DNA from: Vibrio rhodolitus
GTDB lineage: Bacteria; Pseudomonadota; Gammaproteobacteria; Enterobacterales; Vibrionaceae
Direction: 5' to 3'
NCBI RefSeq assembly: GCF_003350325.1
Contig: NZ_QLYZ01000009.1
Span: 62,001 to 126,000 of the forward strand
Length of the DNA stretch: 64,000 bases
This document shows positions 1 to 9,774 of the stretch, piece after piece. The notes below the pieces were generated by a model. That model saw only the letters and a program-made list of their open reading frames with translations, was not told the origin of the DNA and did not search any database. Both the position numbers and the translations under genes were made by a program. Within the stretch, counting starts at the first letter, position 1, and every line of letters begins with the position of its first letter.

Positions 1-108
1 GGTGGTAAAGAAGTGATTGCCAATGGCGGCGAAGTGAAAGTACTTAACTTTGAAGATGGCTGCTCAACCAGTGAGATCATCAACGCGATTAAAGGCGGCA
101 AAGGTTAA
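1..108 (+). CDS. hldE: HldE, C-terminal end (partial)
   Basis: Only the last 35 codons are in the window. They read through a [19 protein letters not shown] segment to a TAA. This matches the C-terminus of E. coli HldE ([21 protein letters not shown], from memory), the bifunctional enzyme that phosphorylates heptose 7-phosphate and adenylylates heptose 1-phosphate for lipopolysaccharide core synthesis in the cytoplasm. The visible part is the end of the adenylyltransferase domain. A strong terminator follows 30 bases later, so this is the last gene of its transcript. The call rests on the short tail only. Confidence 0.8.
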   Translation, partial: GGKEVIANGGEVKVLNFEDGCSTSEIINAIKGGKG

Positions 109-137
109 TTTGACCACGCCAAGCTAATCAGCAATAT

Positions 138-166
138 AAACGCTCATCTTTGATGGGCGTTTTTTT
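138..166 (+). terminator. Rho-independent terminator of hldE
   Basis: An AACGCTCAT / ATGGGCGTT stem with a short loop is followed by a run of seven T. It closes the hldE transcript before the convergent arcA gene. Confidence 0.85.
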
Positions 167-189
167 GTGCGCGATGCTTACAGAAAAAG

Positions 190-216
190 AAAAAGGAGCC
201 GATTGGCTCCTTTTAC
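190..216 (-). terminator. Terminator of arcA (works in both directions)
   Basis: The stem AAAAGGAGCC / GGCTCCTTTT lies 20 bases past the arcA stop. Read on the minus strand it is followed by a T-rich tract; the plus-strand reading also has a TTTT tail, so it can stop both convergent transcripts. Confidence 0.8.
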
Positions 217-235
217 TATTTAATTGGCAGAAGAA

Positions 236-952
236 TTAGTCTTCTAGCTCACCACAGAAGCGGTAACCTTCACCGTGAATCGTTGCGATGATTTCAGGTG
301 TACCAGACACTGACTCGAAGTGCTTACGGATGCGACGAATCGTTACGTCAACAGTACGGTCATGTGGCTTAAGCTCGCGACCTGTCATTTTCTTCAGAAG
401 ATCCGCACGAGTTTGGATCTTACCTGGGTTCTCACAGAAGTGCAGTAGGGCACGGAACTCTGAACGAGGTAGCTTGTAGCTATCACCATCAGGGCTCACT
501 AGAGAGCGGCTGTTGATGTCTAGAACCCAACCGTTGAACTGGTATTTCTCAACGCTACGTTTTTCCTCTTGAACTGAGCTAGAGTTCATAGAGCGGTTTA
601 GTAGGTTGCGTGCACGAATAGTCAGTTCACGTGGGTTAAATGGCTTAGTGATGTAGTCATCAGCGCCAATTTCCAGGCCAAGGATTTTATCGACTTCGTT
701 GTCGCGACCTGTTAGGAACATAAGTGCCACGTTAGCTTGTTCACGTAGTTCACGAGCTAGCAATAAACCATTCTTGCCTGGTAGGTTGATATCCATGATC
801 ACCAAGTTGATTTGACTTTCAGTCAAAATCTGGTGCATCTCTTCACCGTCACTGGCTTCGAATACAGCGTATCCCTCTGCTTCAAAAATACTCTTTAGAG
901 TGTTACGAGTTACTTGCTCATCTTCAACAATAAGAATCTGCGGGGTTTGCAT
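236..952 (-). CDS. arcA: ArcA, aerobic respiration control response regulator
   Basis: A 238-residue OmpR-class response regulator. The receiver domain occupies about residues 5-118, with acidic pocket EDE at 10-12, phosphoacceptor Asp54 in VIMDINLPG, and the switch-end Lys in [11 protein letters not shown] winged-helix DNA-binding domain (about 137-232) ends in TIHGEGYRF. Length and sequence fit ArcA (FexA in some Vibrio literature) closely. Phosphorylated ArcA represses aerobic respiration and TCA genes under low oxygen. Its sensor partner arcB is in the same window at 44713, some 44 kb away, so the pair is not in one operon. The long upstream region carries a perfect FNR-type box at 1206-1219, which could control it. 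Confidence 0.97.
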   Translation of the reverse strand: MQTPQILIVEDEQVTRNTLKSIFEAEGYAVFEASDGEEMHQILTESQINLVIMDINLPGKNGLLLARELREQANVALMFLTGRDNEVDKILGLEIGADDYITKPFNPRELTIRARNLLNRSMNSSSVQEEKRSVEKYQFNGWVLDINSRSLVSPDGDSYKLPRSEFRALLHFCENPGKIQTRADLLKKMTGRELKPHDRTVDVTIRRIRKHFESVSGTPEIIATIHGEGYRFCGELED

Positions 953-1205
953 TGGCGTTACCTAAACTTGTGAAAAAAATGTGCTAATAGAATAAATACT
1001 AGGCAAAAACATTACTTACAGGTAATTGATTTTGACAATAAACCAAAGACTATAAAAAAACTTTCTTTACATGCCCGCCATCCTTGGTGTTACTTTCTTT
1101 CAGAAGAGGTTCCTTATCCTCATTCATACTATTAGGCGTTTGATTCGGATTTTATAGAGTTAACAGCATGCTAACAATGCTCAAATGTTAATTCCATTCA
1201 CTTTG

Positions 1206-1219
1206 TTGATTTATATCAA
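1206..1219. promoter_or_regulatory. Perfect FNR-type box (TTGATTTATATCAA)
   Basis: The 14-mer TTGAT-TTAT-ATCAA matches the FNR consensus TTGATNNNNATCAA at every fixed position. It lies 24 bases upstream of the first possible start of the DUF3293 gene and about 255 bases upstream of the arcA start on the other strand. E. coli arcA is known to be FNR-activated from distant promoters, so either or both genes may be targets. The site is seen; the regulation is inferred. Confidence 0.7.
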
Positions 1220-1242
1220 GAGATTCTTTGTAACAGATATTA

Positions 1243-1665
1243 ATGGTAAATGACAGTTGTAAAATTATTGGTAATATGATGATTGATGCTCATTTTTGGC
1301 AAGCTTACTGTGATCCATACTTCAAATTTGAAAATACAATTCCAACTGGCGATTTTGTGATTGTTACGGCGAATAATCCGGCTAGCCAGAGGTTATCAGA
1401 TCACGAAAACCTTTTAAGAAATAGTCGCTTGCAGTGTGATCTCGCGCTTTATAAATATTCTCAAGTGCTGGTTGGAAATGGCGATTTTTCATGGTCTGAA
1501 ATCAGCTTTGCAAGTGTGATCTCCGTGACACTAGCTATTGAGCTTGGGCGAAAATATCAGCAGAATGCTATCTACTTTGTTCAAGATGAACAGATCAATT
1601 TGTTATCTTGCCTGCCGGATAGAACAAAAATCAACCTAGGGGAATGGCGTTATAGGATCAGATAA
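1243..1665 (+). CDS. DUF3293 family protein
   Basis: A 140-residue protein with the look of the DUF3293 family: an N-terminal IDAHFWQAYCDPYF segment, then FVIVTANNP, and a later WSEISFASV stretch. No signal peptide, membrane segment or catalytic motif is obvious, and I do not know its function. The start is uncertain: ATG at 1243, 1276 or 1279 are all in frame and none has a good ribosome binding site. If the FNR-type box at 1206-1219 sat at about -41.5, transcription would begin near 1254 and favour the 1276/1279 start. The gene is followed 30 bases later by rraA and may be cotranscribed with it. Confidence 0.7.
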   Translation: MVNDSCKIIGNMMIDAHFWQAYCDPYFKFENTIPTGDFVIVTANNPASQRLSDHENLLRNSRLQCDLALYKYSQVLVGNGDFSWSEISFASVISVTLAIELGRKYQQNAIYFVQDEQINLLSCLPDRTKINLGEWRYRIR

Positions 1666-1695
1666 GGAATTCAATTTAAGTTCATGGAGGAAGAC

Positions 1696-2181
1696 ATGAG
1701 AGACATAACACCTGATATTTGTGACAAATTTGAACGTCACGTTAATTACGTAAATTTACCACTAAGTAACTTTGGTCAAAGAACGGCATTTTGGGGAGAA
1801 ATTGTGACGGTACGCTGTTACCACGATAACTCTAAAGTGCGTGAAGTACTCGGACAAGATGGACGAGGCAAAGTGCTGTTTGTGGATGGTAATGGCTCGT
1901 GTCAACGAGCGCTGCTTGGTGATCAACTTGCAATTTTGGCGATCGAGAATCATTGGGAAGGGATCATTATTAATGGTGCCATTCGTGATGCTGCAATGAT
2001 CGCGCAAATGGATATCGGTGTTCAAGCACTCGGGACTTGCCCTTTGAAAACGGAAAAGCGCGGGGTTGGAGAAGTGAATGTGATGCTGACCATTCACAAT
2101 CAGATGATTCAACCGGGGCATTATGTTTACGCTGACTGGAATGGCGTGCTGACTTCGAGCGAACTTCTTAACTGGGATTAG
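1696..2181 (+). CDS. rraA: RraA, regulator of RNase E activity A
   Basis: A 161-residue protein. I start it at ATG 1696, which has GGAGG at the right distance; an ATG four codons upstream overlaps that site. The fold family shows in [18 protein letters not shown], then [31 protein letters not shown], the RraA signature region with the GxIRD motif. RraA forms a trimeric ring and binds the C-terminal scaffold of RNase E, inhibiting mRNA decay. The family also contains metal-dependent aldolases, but length and close similarity favour the RNase E inhibitor. A weak hairpin right after the stop overlaps the end of the convergent neighbour. Confidence 0.95.
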   Translation: MRDITPDICDKFERHVNYVNLPLSNFGQRTAFWGEIVTVRCYHDNSKVREVLGQDGRGKVLFVDGNGSCQRALLGDQLAILAIENHWEGIIINGAIRDAAMIAQMDIGVQALGTCPLKTEKRGVGEVNVMLTIHNQMIQPGHYVYADWNGVLTSSELLNWD

Positions 2182-2186
2182 ATTGG

Positions 2187-2639
2187 CTAAAAGCGAAAGC
2201 CAATTCCAACTTCGAACCCTTGTTGCCACTCTTGATAATCGAGAGTGGCATGCAAATCGAGCTGTTCAGTCAGATGAACTCGGCTAGAGACTTCAGCGGC
2301 AATACCACTTTCTTGACCTTTAGGTGCGTCTTGATCGGTATATGAGTGCAACGAGCTTTTGACTGAGAGGCGCGGGGAAACCTGATAGCTTAGCCCACTT
2401 AGAAACCCACTTTCTTTTTTATCATCAAGGCGTGTCCCTACATAAACATCCACTTTATCAAATAAGTTGTAGGCGTATCCGCTATCGATGGTCCAAGAAT
2501 CAAAGCTATGCTGATTACTGTCAGTCGAGAGAAATAATTTGTGTGGCGAGTCTTTTTCTGCGAATTGCAGTTTAGGCAGATCGGCAGCGGTCACCCCGCA
2601 ACTTAGGAGGGTGAGAACTAGGCTAATTATTTTTTTCAT
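2187..2639 (-). CDS. Small outer-membrane-like protein, signal peptide
   Basis: A 150-residue exported protein. I take ATG 2639, which has a GAGGTGG ribosome binding site. The N-terminus KKIISLVLTLLSCGVTAADL is a typical Sec signal peptide cleaved after TAA or CGVTA. The mature part has alternating hydrophobic/polar strands and ends in VGIGFRF, with a C-terminal aromatic residue as in beta-barrel outer membrane proteins. About six to eight strands would fit the length. I do not recognise a named family; similar proteins appear to sit between rraA and the thr operon in other vibrios (memory, not checked). Confidence 0.7.
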   Translation of the reverse strand: MKKIISLVLTLLSCGVTAADLPKLQFAEKDSPHKLFLSTDSNQHSFDSWTIDSGYAYNLFDKVDVYVGTRLDDKKESGFLSGLSYQVSPRLSVKSSLHSYTDQDAPKGQESGIAAEVSSRVHLTEQLDLHATLDYQEWQQGFEVGIGFRF

Positions 2640-2831
2640 AAGCCACCTCAATCCATTGGGTAAGATCAATCTTTCCACTGCATGGACAATTAAAGCATAA
2701 AACTCAATGCCTATCCGCGTTTTTTAACTAAATGAGATCAAAACTGCTATATGTGTATTGTTTTTATTCGCTCTCGGCTTGTTAAAGTCGCGAATGCGCC
2801 TGAATTGTCGCCTTAAAAAACAAACTTTTCG

Positions 2832-2860
2832 TTGACTAAATGTTGGGAAATAGGTTAAAC
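2832..2860 (+). promoter_or_regulatory. Candidate thr operon promoter
   Basis: TTGACT at 2832-2837 is followed by a 17-base gap and TTAAAC at 2855-2860. The -35 is good and the -10 weak. A start near 2867 would place the leader peptide start about 28 bases into the transcript. Confidence 0.45.
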
Positions 2861-2894
2861 GTAGAGGTAAGCAAACACATTGAAGTATTTATTG

Positions 2895-2972
2895 ATGCAA
2901 CTTAACAGCCAAAATGTAATGACCACCACCATTATTATTACCGACACTACGCGCGTTGGGGCAGGCTGCTAA
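2895..2972 (+). CDS. thrL: thr operon leader peptide (ThrL)
   Basis: A 25-codon frame starting ATG 2895 encodes a peptide whose middle reads MTTTIIITDTT, with six Thr and three Ile in eleven residues, and ends RVGAGC. The Thr/Ile run and the GAG-type end parallel E. coli ThrL. Translation stalling at Thr or Ile codons when their charged tRNAs are scarce would prevent the terminator at 2991-3026 from forming. An alternative start at ATG 2919 gives a 17-residue peptide; neither has a strong ribosome binding site. Confidence 0.8.
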   Translation: MQLNSQNVMTTTIIITDTTRVGAGC

Positions 2973-2990
2973 GCGTAAAAAATTCAAAAA

Positions 2991-3026
2991 AAGGCCTGTA
3001 TCCCAAACGGTACAGGCCTTTTTTTA
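2991..3026 (+). terminator. thr operon attenuator terminator
   Basis: A perfect 10-bp stem AAGGCCTGTA / TACAGGCCTT with a 10-base loop and a T7 tract lies 18 bases after the leader peptide stop and 30 bases before thrA. Position and strength fit transcription attenuation controlled by the leader peptide. Confidence 0.85.
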
Positions 3027-3056
3027 TACCAATTTATCGAGAATTCGGAGGAAGGG

Positions 3057-5516
3057 ATGCGAGTTTTAAAATTTGGCGGATCGTCACTGGCAGATGCAGA
3101 TCGCTTTTTAAGAGCGGCAGATATTATTGCCAACAATGCACAGCAAGAAGAAGTTGCGGTTGTACTATCAGCACCGGGTAAGACAACCAATAAACTGGTT
3201 GCAGTGATTGATGCGGCTTTAAAAGGCAGTGACGCCGAATTGCAAATTGCCGAAATCGAAGATCTATTTCGTGGTCTACTAGCGGAAGTTCAACAGTCAG
3301 TGCCGAACTTAGACGCGAGCGGCTACAACCATCAAGTGAAAAGCTCACTGACTCAGCTCCGTCAGTTCGTCAATGGCATCAGCTTGTTGGGTATGTGCCC
3401 AGATAACGTGAACGCACGCATTATCAGTAAGGGGGAGCGCGTGTCGATTCAATTAATGAAGGCAGTACTAGAAGCCAAAGGTCAGCCAGCAAGCTTGATT
3501 GACCCGGTTGAATACTTGCTTGCGCGCGGTGATCACCTTGAAGCTATGGTCGATGTTGAAATTTCGACAGACAACTTCCGCGCCAAGCCGCTACCACAAG
3601 GTCACGTTAATATCATGCCGGGCTTTACTGCCGGTAATGCAAAAGGTGAACTTGTAACCTTGGGTCGCAATGGCTCTGACTATTCAGCCGCTGTTCTGGC
3701 TGCGTGTCTGCGCGCTGAGTGCTGCGAAATTTGGACTGACGTAGATGGCGTCTACAACTGCGATCCACGTTTAGTGGATGATGCTCGTCTACTTAAATCA
3801 CTAAGCTACCAAGAGGCGATGGAGCTGTCTTACTTCGGCGCTTCAGTATTGCATCCAAAAACCATCGCGCCGATTGCTCAATTTCATATCCCATGTCTGA
3901 TCAAAAACAGCTTTAACCCACAGGGCGCGGGGACGTTGATCGGTCAAGATACTGGTGAAGATAAGCTGGCGATCAAAGGCATTACGACCTTAAGCGATCT
4001 CACTATGGTTAACGTTTCTGGTCCGGGCATGAAAGGCATGGTTGGCATGGCAAGCCGCGTATTTGGCGCGATGTCATCTGCAGGCGTTTCAATTGTTCTT
4101 ATCACCCAATCGTCTTCTGAATACAGCATCAGTTTCTGTATCGAAGCGGCAGATAAAGCGCTGGCTGAGCAAGCTCTGAAAGATGCGTTTGAGCTAGAAC
4201 TCAAAGACGGTCTACTTGAGCCGGTTGAGTACATTGATGATGTCGCTATCGTCACGCTGGTTGGTGATGGTATGCGCACTTCTCGCGGCGTTGCTTCTCA
4301 GTTCTTTGCTTCGTTGGCGGAAGTGAACGTCAATATTGTCGCTATCGCTCAGGGCTCATCAGAGCGTGCAATCTCAGCGGTTATTCCAGAAGATAAAATT
4401 TCAGAAGCTATCAAAGCATGTCACGAGAACTTGTTTAACTCTAAGCATTTTCTTGATGTGTTTGTAGTTGGTGTTGGTGGTGTTGGTGGCGAACTGGTTG
4501 ATCAGATCCAACGTCAGCAGGCTAAGTTGGCTGAGAAAGGCATTGTGCTACGAGTATGTGGCTTAGCAAACAGTAAAGGTGTGCTGCTTGATGGACACGG
4601 CTTACCGTTAGAACATTGGCGCGATCGTCTAAACGGTGCGTCAGAAGCCTTTAGTTTGGCAAGCCTTAAGTCTTTGGTTCAGCGCAATCATATCATTAAC
4701 CCTGTCTTGGTTGATTGTACGTCAAGTGAAGCTATTGCTGAGCAATATGCCGATTTTCTCGCGGCTGGTTTCCATGTTGTTACTCCAAACAAAAAAGCCA
4801 ATACCGCGAGCATGGCTTACTACCATCAGTTACGTAACGTAGCTCGTAGCTCGCGTCGTAAATTGATGTATGAAACAACGGTAGGTGCGGGTCTGCCTGT
4901 GATTGAAAACCTGCAAAACCTTATCTCAGCCGGTGATGAACTTGAGCGTTTTACAGGTATTTTGTCAGGTTCACTTTCTTACATCTTTGGTAAGTTAGAT
5001 GAAGGCATGACGCTTAGCCAAGCGACTAATATCGCCAAAGATAATGGCTTTACCGAGCCAGACCCTCGTGATGATCTATCGGGTATGGACGTGGCTCGTA
5101 AGCTGCTTATTCTTGCTCGTGAAGCAGGCATGTCGCTGGAATTAGAAGACGTTGTGGTCGATCAAGCATTGCCACCAGGTTTTGATGATTCAGGCAGCAT
5201 TGATGAATTTATGCAGCGTCTCCCAGAAGCCGATGCTTATTTCCAAGAGCAAGTTGCTAAGGCGCGTGAGCAGGGTAAAGTGCTGCGCTATGTCGGTGAA
5301 ATCGTCGATGGTCAATGCCGCGTAAGCATTGCTGCTGTCGATGAAAATGACCCAATGTTCAAGATCAAAGATGGCGAAAATGCGCTCGCATTCTACAGCC
5401 GTTACTACAATCCAATTCCATTGGTATTACGTGGTTACGGCGCGGGTACTGAAGTAACAGCAGCAGGTGTTTTTGCTGATGTGATGCGTACTCTTGGCTG
5501 GAAATTGGGGGTATAA
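3057..5516 (+). CDS. thrA: ThrA, bifunctional aspartokinase/homoserine dehydrogenase I
   Basis: An 819-residue fusion enzyme, the usual length of ThrA. The aspartokinase domain begins with [13 protein letters not shown] and contains the [12 protein letters not shown] signature near residue 225. A central regulatory part with ACT domains (about 310-460) binds threonine. The homoserine dehydrogenase domain starts with the Rossmann motif [11 protein letters not shown] near residue 470 and includes VTPNKKANT and ETTVGAGLP. It catalyses the first and third steps from aspartate to threonine. Starts at ATG 3057 behind GGAGGAAGGG. First structural gene of the thr operon and controlled by the attenuator just upstream. 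Confidence 0.98.
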   Translation: MRVLKFGGSSLADADRFLRAADIIANNAQQEEVAVVLSAPGKTTNKLVAVIDAALKGSDAELQIAEIEDLFRGLLAEVQQSVPNLDASGYNHQVKSSLTQLRQFVNGISLLGMCPDNVNARIISKGERVSIQLMKAVLEAKGQPASLIDPVEYLLARGDHLEAMVDVEISTDNFRAKPLPQGHVNIMPGFTAGNAKGELVTLGRNGSDYSAAVLAACLRAECCEIWTDVDGVYNCDPRLVDDARLLKSLSYQEAMELSYFGASVLHPKTIAPIAQFHIPCLIKNSFNPQGAGTLIGQDTGEDKLAIKGITTLSDLTMVNVSGPGMKGMVGMASRVFGAMSSAGVSIVLITQSSSEYSISFCIEAADKALAEQALKDAFELELKDGLLEPVEYIDDVAIVTLVGDGMRTSRGVASQFFASLAEVNVNIVAIAQGSSERAISAVIPEDKISEAIKACHENLFNSKHFLDVFVVGVGGVGGELVDQIQRQQAKLAEKGIVLRVCGLANSKGVLLDGHGLPLEHWRDRLNGASEAFSLASLKSLVQRNHIINPVLVDCTSSEAIAEQYADFLAAGFHVVTPNKKANTASMAYYHQLRNVARSSRRKLMYETTVGAGLPVIENLQNLISAGDELERFTGILSGSLSYIFGKLDEGMTLSQATNIAKDNGFTEPDPRDDLSGMDVARKLLILAREAGMSLELEDVVVDQALPPGFDDSGSIDEFMQRLPEADAYFQEQVAKAREQGKVLRYVGEIVDGQCRVSIAAVDENDPMFKIKDGENALAFYSRYYNPIPLVLRGYGAGTEVTAAGVFADVMRTLGWKLGV

Positions 5517-5518
5517 CC

Positions 5519-6487
5519 ATGGCTCGTGGTATGGATGTAGTGGTTTATGCTCCGGCATCAATTGGTAACGTGAGTGTTGGTTTTGATGTGTTAGGTGCCG
5601 CGGTGTCTCCTATTGATGGCACCTTGCTCGGTGACCGCGTGTTAGTAAGCCAAGGTGATGACGCGTTTACGCTTAGCACTGCGGGCAATTTTGTTTCTAA
5701 ACTGCCGACAGACCCGAAAGAGAACATTGTTTACGATTGTTGGAGAGTGTTTGCTCGTGAACTCGATCGTAAAGGAGAGGCGTTATTGCCGGTGGCAATG
5801 ACGCTTGAGAAAAACATGCCGATTGGTTCCGGACTAGGTTCCAGTGCCTGTTCAATTGTTGCTGCGTTGGATGCGTTAAACCGGTTTCATGGTCAGCCGT
5901 TAAGTGAGATGGAATTGCTCGCGTTGATGGGTGAGATGGAAGGGCAGATCTCTGGTGGCATTCATTATGATAACGTTGCCCCGTGCTACCTAGGTGGTTT
6001 GCAATTAATGCTGGAAGAGCTCGGTATTATTAGCCAAGAAGTGCCATGTTTTGATGAGTGGTACTGGGTGATGGCTTATCCGGGTATTAAGGTCTCAACT
6101 GCTGAAGCACGCTCGATTTTGCCATCGCAATATCGCCGTCAAGATGTGATTGCCCATGGACGCAACTTAGCGGGCTTTGTTCATGCGTGTCATTCTAATC
6201 AACCTGAACTTGCTGCAAAAATGATCAAAGACGTGATCGCAGAACCATATCGTGAGAAACTACTGCCTGGTTTTGCTGATGCGCGCAAGTATGCGACGTC
6301 AGCTGGAGCACTGGCAACGGGTATTTCAGGTAGTGGTCCAACACTATTTAGTATCTGTAAAGAGAAAGACATAGCTGAGCGTGTAGCTCGATGGCTCGAA
6401 CAAAACTACGTACAAAATGAAGAGGGATTCGTTCATGTTTGTCGTCTAGATAAACAAGGTTCGAAAGTGACAGGAAGTGAGCTATGA
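5519..6487 (+). CDS. thrB: ThrB, homoserine kinase
   Basis: A GHMP-family kinase that phosphorylates homoserine with ATP. The ATP loop [12 protein letters not shown] is near residue 105, and the C-terminal [10 protein letters not shown] motif is intact. Two starts are possible: ATG 5519 (322 aa), two bases after the thrA stop with GGGG upstream, and ATG 5531 (318 aa, from MDVVVYAPA), which gives the length I recall for vibrio ThrB. I list the first because of the ribosome binding site; the second is equally plausible. Its end overlaps thrC by four bases (ATGA), so translation is coupled. Confidence 0.96.
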   Translation: MARGMDVVVYAPASIGNVSVGFDVLGAAVSPIDGTLLGDRVLVSQGDDAFTLSTAGNFVSKLPTDPKENIVYDCWRVFARELDRKGEALLPVAMTLEKNMPIGSGLGSSACSIVAALDALNRFHGQPLSEMELLALMGEMEGQISGGIHYDNVAPCYLGGLQLMLEELGIISQEVPCFDEWYWVMAYPGIKVSTAEARSILPSQYRRQDVIAHGRNLAGFVHACHSNQPELAAKMIKDVIAEPYREKLLPGFADARKYATSAGALATGISGSGPTLFSICKEKDIAERVARWLEQNYVQNEEGFVHVCRLDKQGSKVTGSEL

Positions 6488-7767
6488 AGCTGTACAACAT
6501 AAAAGAAAATGATGAACAAGTATCCTTTGGTCAAGCTGTTCGCCAAGGGTTAGGACGCAACCAAGGTCTGTTTTTTCCATCGCAGTTACCAAAATTTGAT
6601 GATGTAGATGCGCTGTTAGATGAAGATTTCATCGCGCGTAGTACCAAGATCCTATCCGCCTTGATTGGTGATGAGTTGGCGGGTGAGCAAGTCAACGCTA
6701 TGGTTGACGCGGCATTTCAATTTCCAGCACCGATAAAATCAGTTAAGCCGGGGGTTTATGCCCTAGAGCTGTTCCATGGTCCAACGCTTGCGTTTAAAGA
6801 CTTTGGTGGTCGCTTTATGGCGCAATCTTTAGCTGCGGTATCTAATGGCGGCAAAATCACCATTCTAACTGCGACTTCCGGTGATACTGGCGCGGCCGTG
6901 GCGCATGCTTTTTATGGCATGGAAGACATCAACGTAGTGATCCTTTACCCGAAAGGTAAAATTAGTCCGCTGCAAGAAAAGCTGTTCTGTACCCTAGGCA
7001 AGAATATCCATACTGTGGCGATTGATGGCGATTTTGATGCTTGTCAGGCGTTGGTAAAACAAGCTTTTGATGATGCTGCACTGCGTGAAGAAATTGGTCT
7101 TAACTCGGCGAACTCAATCAACATCAGCCGTTTAATGGCGCAGATTTGTTACTACTTTGAAGCGGCATCGCAGTTGACTAAGCAGCAACGTGAAAACCTC
7201 GTCGTTTCTGTCCCAAGCGGTAACTTCGGTAATCTAACCGCGGGTCTACTGGCGAAAGCGATGGGCTTACCGATTAAGCGCTTTATTGCCGCAACCAATG
7301 CTAACGATACAGTGCCTCGTTACCTAGAAACTGGTCAATGGGATCCTAAACCGACGGTGGCAACCACGTCTAACGCGATGGATGTCAGCCAGCCAAATAA
7401 CTGGCCACGTATTGAAGAGCTTTGCCAATTAAAAGGTTGGGGTTTAGATACCTTGGGCAAAGGTGCGGTCACTGACGAGCAAAGCGCAGCATCAGTGCAG
7501 GAACTGCATCAGTTAGGCTATCTATGTGAGCCACACGGCGCGATTGCTTACCGAGTGTTAGAAGATCAACTCGCAGAAGGTGAAACAGGACTATTCCTAT
7601 GTACCGCTCACCCAGCGAAATTCAAAGAAGTGGTGGATGATATTCTTGGTAGTGATATTGAACTACCGGGACCACTGGCAAAACACGCGGTGATGGAGCT
7701 TCTATCAGAAGATCTCGCCAATGATTTTGAAGCCTTGAAGCAAGTGCTGAGAAAAGTGCAGAAATAG
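6484..7767 (+). CDS. thrC: ThrC, threonine synthase
   Basis: A 427-residue fold-type II PLP enzyme converting O-phosphohomoserine to threonine. The PLP lysine is Lys105 in [10 protein letters not shown], and the phosphate loop region [10 protein letters not shown] is present. Length matches the short bacterial class. Overlaps the thrB stop by four bases and is last in the operon; a strong terminator follows two bases after its stop. Confidence 0.98.
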   Translation: MKLYNIKENDEQVSFGQAVRQGLGRNQGLFFPSQLPKFDDVDALLDEDFIARSTKILSALIGDELAGEQVNAMVDAAFQFPAPIKSVKPGVYALELFHGPTLAFKDFGGRFMAQSLAAVSNGGKITILTATSGDTGAAVAHAFYGMEDINVVILYPKGKISPLQEKLFCTLGKNIHTVAIDGDFDACQALVKQAFDDAALREEIGLNSANSINISRLMAQICYYFEAASQLTKQQRENLVVSVPSGNFGNLTAGLLAKAMGLPIKRFIAATNANDTVPRYLETGQWDPKPTVATTSNAMDVSQPNNWPRIEELCQLKGWGLDTLGKGAVTDEQSAASVQELHQLGYLCEPHGAIAYRVLEDQLAEGETGLFLCTAHPAKFKEVVDDILGSDIELPGPLAKHAVMELLSEDLANDFEALKQVLRKVQK

Positions 7768-7768
7768 C

Positions 7769-7796
7769 AAAAAGGTCGCGAAAGCGACCTTTTTTA
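7769..7796 (+). terminator. Terminator of the thr operon
   Basis: AAAAGGTCGC / GCGACCTTTTTT stem with a three- to four-base loop, immediately after thrC. Confidence 0.9.
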
Positions 7797-7869
7797 ATGG
7801 ATGCGGGAATTGGGAACGCCAATAAATGGCCTACGGAGTATTCCGTAGTGAAGTTTTGCTAAGCTTTCC

Positions 7870-8215
7870 CGTAACTCCGCTAGGCTGAGCATTCCCGAAA
7901 CGAGGCATTAGCCGTGTGTTCCCGCATCTCGAAGCACTGCGTTTTACGTATTGAAGCTATATTGCAAAAGAACTCGGTCTGAATTAGCTCTCTCTCGAGG
8001 CTCAACTAGGCTGAGCTTTCCCGAAACGAATCATTAGCCGAGTTTTTCCACTTCCAGAAGCACTGCGTTTTACGTATTGAAGCTATATTGCAAAAGAACT
8101 CGGTCTGAATTAGCTCTTTCTCGAAGCTCAGCTAGGCTGAGCATTCTCGAAACGAGGCATTAGCCGAGTGTTCTCGCTTCCCGAAGCACTGCGTTTACGC
8201 AGTGCGTTCTCTTAA
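7870..8215. repeat. Tandem repeat, 126-bp period, about 2.7 copies
   Basis: Anchors recur exactly 126 bases apart. TAGGCTGAGC-type blocks start at 7881, 8007 and 8133, and GAAGCACTGCGTTT blocks start at 7931, 8057 and 8183. The copies differ by scattered substitutions, so the duplication is not recent. The last copy ends in a perfect hairpin, GCACTGCG-TTTA-CGCAGTGC (8186-8205). The stretch fills the gap between the thr terminator and the convergent TRIC-type gene and has no credible reading frame. Words such as GGATGCGGGAA (just before it, near 7799) and CGAAGC recur in the gaps near 11.5, 26.2 and 56.2 kb. Confidence 0.9.
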
Positions 8216-8234
8216 TCTCTTCAAGATTCAAAGA

Positions 8235-8855
8235 TTAACGATTCAAGGCAAAAATTGGCAGGGACAAATGCCAACGAATTGCGCCTAAACGGATGACTAA
8301 GGTAGAAATGACCCCAATCAAAAAGGCGGTGTCGTTACTGCATCCCATCGCCAGCGCACTGGTGTGGAATGCGCCGCCGATAATACATGCGGTAGCGTAA
8401 ACTTCGCTTCTCAATACCATAGGGACTTCTCGGGCAAGGACATCACGGATAATACCGCCGCCACAGCCAGTGATGACGCCCATGATAATTGCCACTAACG
8501 CTGAGTCTTGAAACATCATCGCCTTTTCAACCCCGATGCCGACAAACACGGCTAACCCTACTGCGTCACAAACGGGCAAGATCCACCATGCGAGGCGTTT
8601 AGGTCTGCGAACAATCAGCATTGTTAGTAGACAAGTGACAAAGATAACCCAAAGATAGTTGGTGTCGGTTATCCAAAATACTGGTGTTGCACCAAGCGAC
8701 ATGTCACGAATCGTGCCGCCACCAATGGCGGTTACGCTGCCGAGTACGACAACCCCAAACGGGTCCATTTTCAGGCGCCCGGCCAGTAAAACCCCAGATA
8801 TTGCAAAAATGGCAGTGCCAAAAAGGTCAATTATATAAATTAACAAGGAATCCAT
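8235..8855 (-). CDS. TRIC/UPF0126 family membrane protein (YadS/YicG type)
   Basis: A 206-residue membrane protein with about seven transmembrane helices built as an internal repeat. The two halves carry GGGTIRD (about residues 46-52) and GGGIIRD (about 132-138), the hallmark glycine-arginine-aspartate motifs of the family. Structurally studied prokaryotic relatives form trimeric cation channels; in E. coli YadS and YicG have been linked to glycine uptake. The substrate here cannot be read from sequence. It lies 100 bases downstream of btuF on the same strand and might be read through from that operon. Confidence 0.85.
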   Translation of the reverse strand: MDSLLIYIIDLFGTAIFAISGVLLAGRLKMDPFGVVVLGSVTAIGGGTIRDMSLGATPVFWITDTNYLWVIFVTCLLTMLIVRRPKRLAWWILPVCDAVGLAVFVGIGVEKAMMFQDSALVAIIMGVITGCGGGIIRDVLAREVPMVLRSEVYATACIIGGAFHTSALAMGCSNDTAFLIGVISTLVIRLGAIRWHLSLPIFALNR

Positions 8856-8955
8856 ATTGTTCGGATCTCGATACTGATAAAAACTGTATTAGCTAGCAAA
8901 TAAATATCACCGATAAAAATCGGCGCCGCATAGTACGAGATAACGGGCAAGACCG

Positions 8956-9774
8956 TTAACGCTTTTGTCTCACTGTTTCGAAGAGCTCACAAACTTGTTC
9001 AATCGCATGCAGCGTTCGTGGTGTTGGGCGATTTATCCAATCCGAATTTAGCGTCCAAACCTGCTCTTTTTGCAGTGCCTGAAGCTGCGCTTTCCATGGT
9101 TGCCACATGGTGGTGTTATCAATCGCATGGCGCGAGGTAAAAATCACTTCGGGATTAGCTAGGATTACCTGTTCGAGTCCAACTTGTGGGTAGGAGGCTG
9201 CACTATCAGCAAAGACATTTTCTCCCCCACAGAAGCTGAAGACTTCACTTGGCCAGTGTCCTTTGGCTACTGTGATGATCGGTTTTTCGCTAAGTTGATA
9301 GAAGTAACTGACCGGTTGCTCGGTTGCGTACTTCTGCTTCATATCCTTGAGCGCTTGACGAAAATCGCTGGCTGCTTGTTGACCTATGCTTGGGTCATCG
9401 GCGTATTGACTGAGTTCTTCAATATTGTTCGCGATATCTCGTAAGGAGGTTGCTTGGGAGTCGTAAAAAGTAAAGCCGAACTGGCGTAATTTGTCCAAGT
9501 CTTTGGCTGGATTACCAGATGGCCAAGCGATGATAAGGTCGGGCTGAAGAGTAATAATACGCTCTATGTTGATGCCCTGATAATTGGCGACTTTTTCCAG
9601 TTTTTGAGCAAACTCGGGGTAGTCACTGCGGTCGCTAACGGCTACAAGCTTGTCTCCTAAACCTGCCGCATAAGCAAGTTCGGTGGCTGATGGTGCAAGG
9701 CTAATGACTCGCTCAATCGTTTGCGCATATAGAGAAAAACTGGTGAAAGAAAGCAGTAAAGCTAATCGAAACAT
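8956..9774 (-). CDS. btuF: BtuF, periplasmic vitamin B12-binding protein
   Basis: A 272-residue periplasmic binding protein. I start at ATG 9774, because the next residues RLALLLSFTSFSLYA form a clean signal peptide; an upstream ATG would add 19 residues that bury it. The mature part begins with RVISLAPSATELAYAAGLGDKLVAVS, typical of class III (Fe-siderophore/B12) binding proteins, and has a long linking helix in the middle. It delivers cobalamin to BtuCD. Its start codon overlaps the stop of the cbiB-like gene as TAATG, so the two are translationally coupled. Confidence 0.9.
   Translation of the reverse strand: MFRLALLLSFTSFSLYAQTIERVISLAPSATELAYAAGLGDKLVAVSDRSDYPEFAQKLEKVANYQGINIERIITLQPDLIIAWPSGNPAKDLDKLRQFGFTFYDSQATSLRDIANNIEELSQYADDPSIGQQAASDFRQALKDMKQKYATEQPVSYFYQLSEKPIITVAKGHWPSEVFSFCGGENVFADSAASYPQVGLEQVILANPEVIFTSRHAIDNTTMWQPWKAQLQALQKEQVWTLNSDWINRPTPRTLHAIEQVCELFETVRQKR

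Noticed and set aside
3944-4279. Antisense frame of 111 codons within thrA, and similar long antisense frames in pnp, prfC and gltB
   Set aside because: They mirror strongly coding plus-strand genes; codon bias of the sense gene keeps the other strand open.
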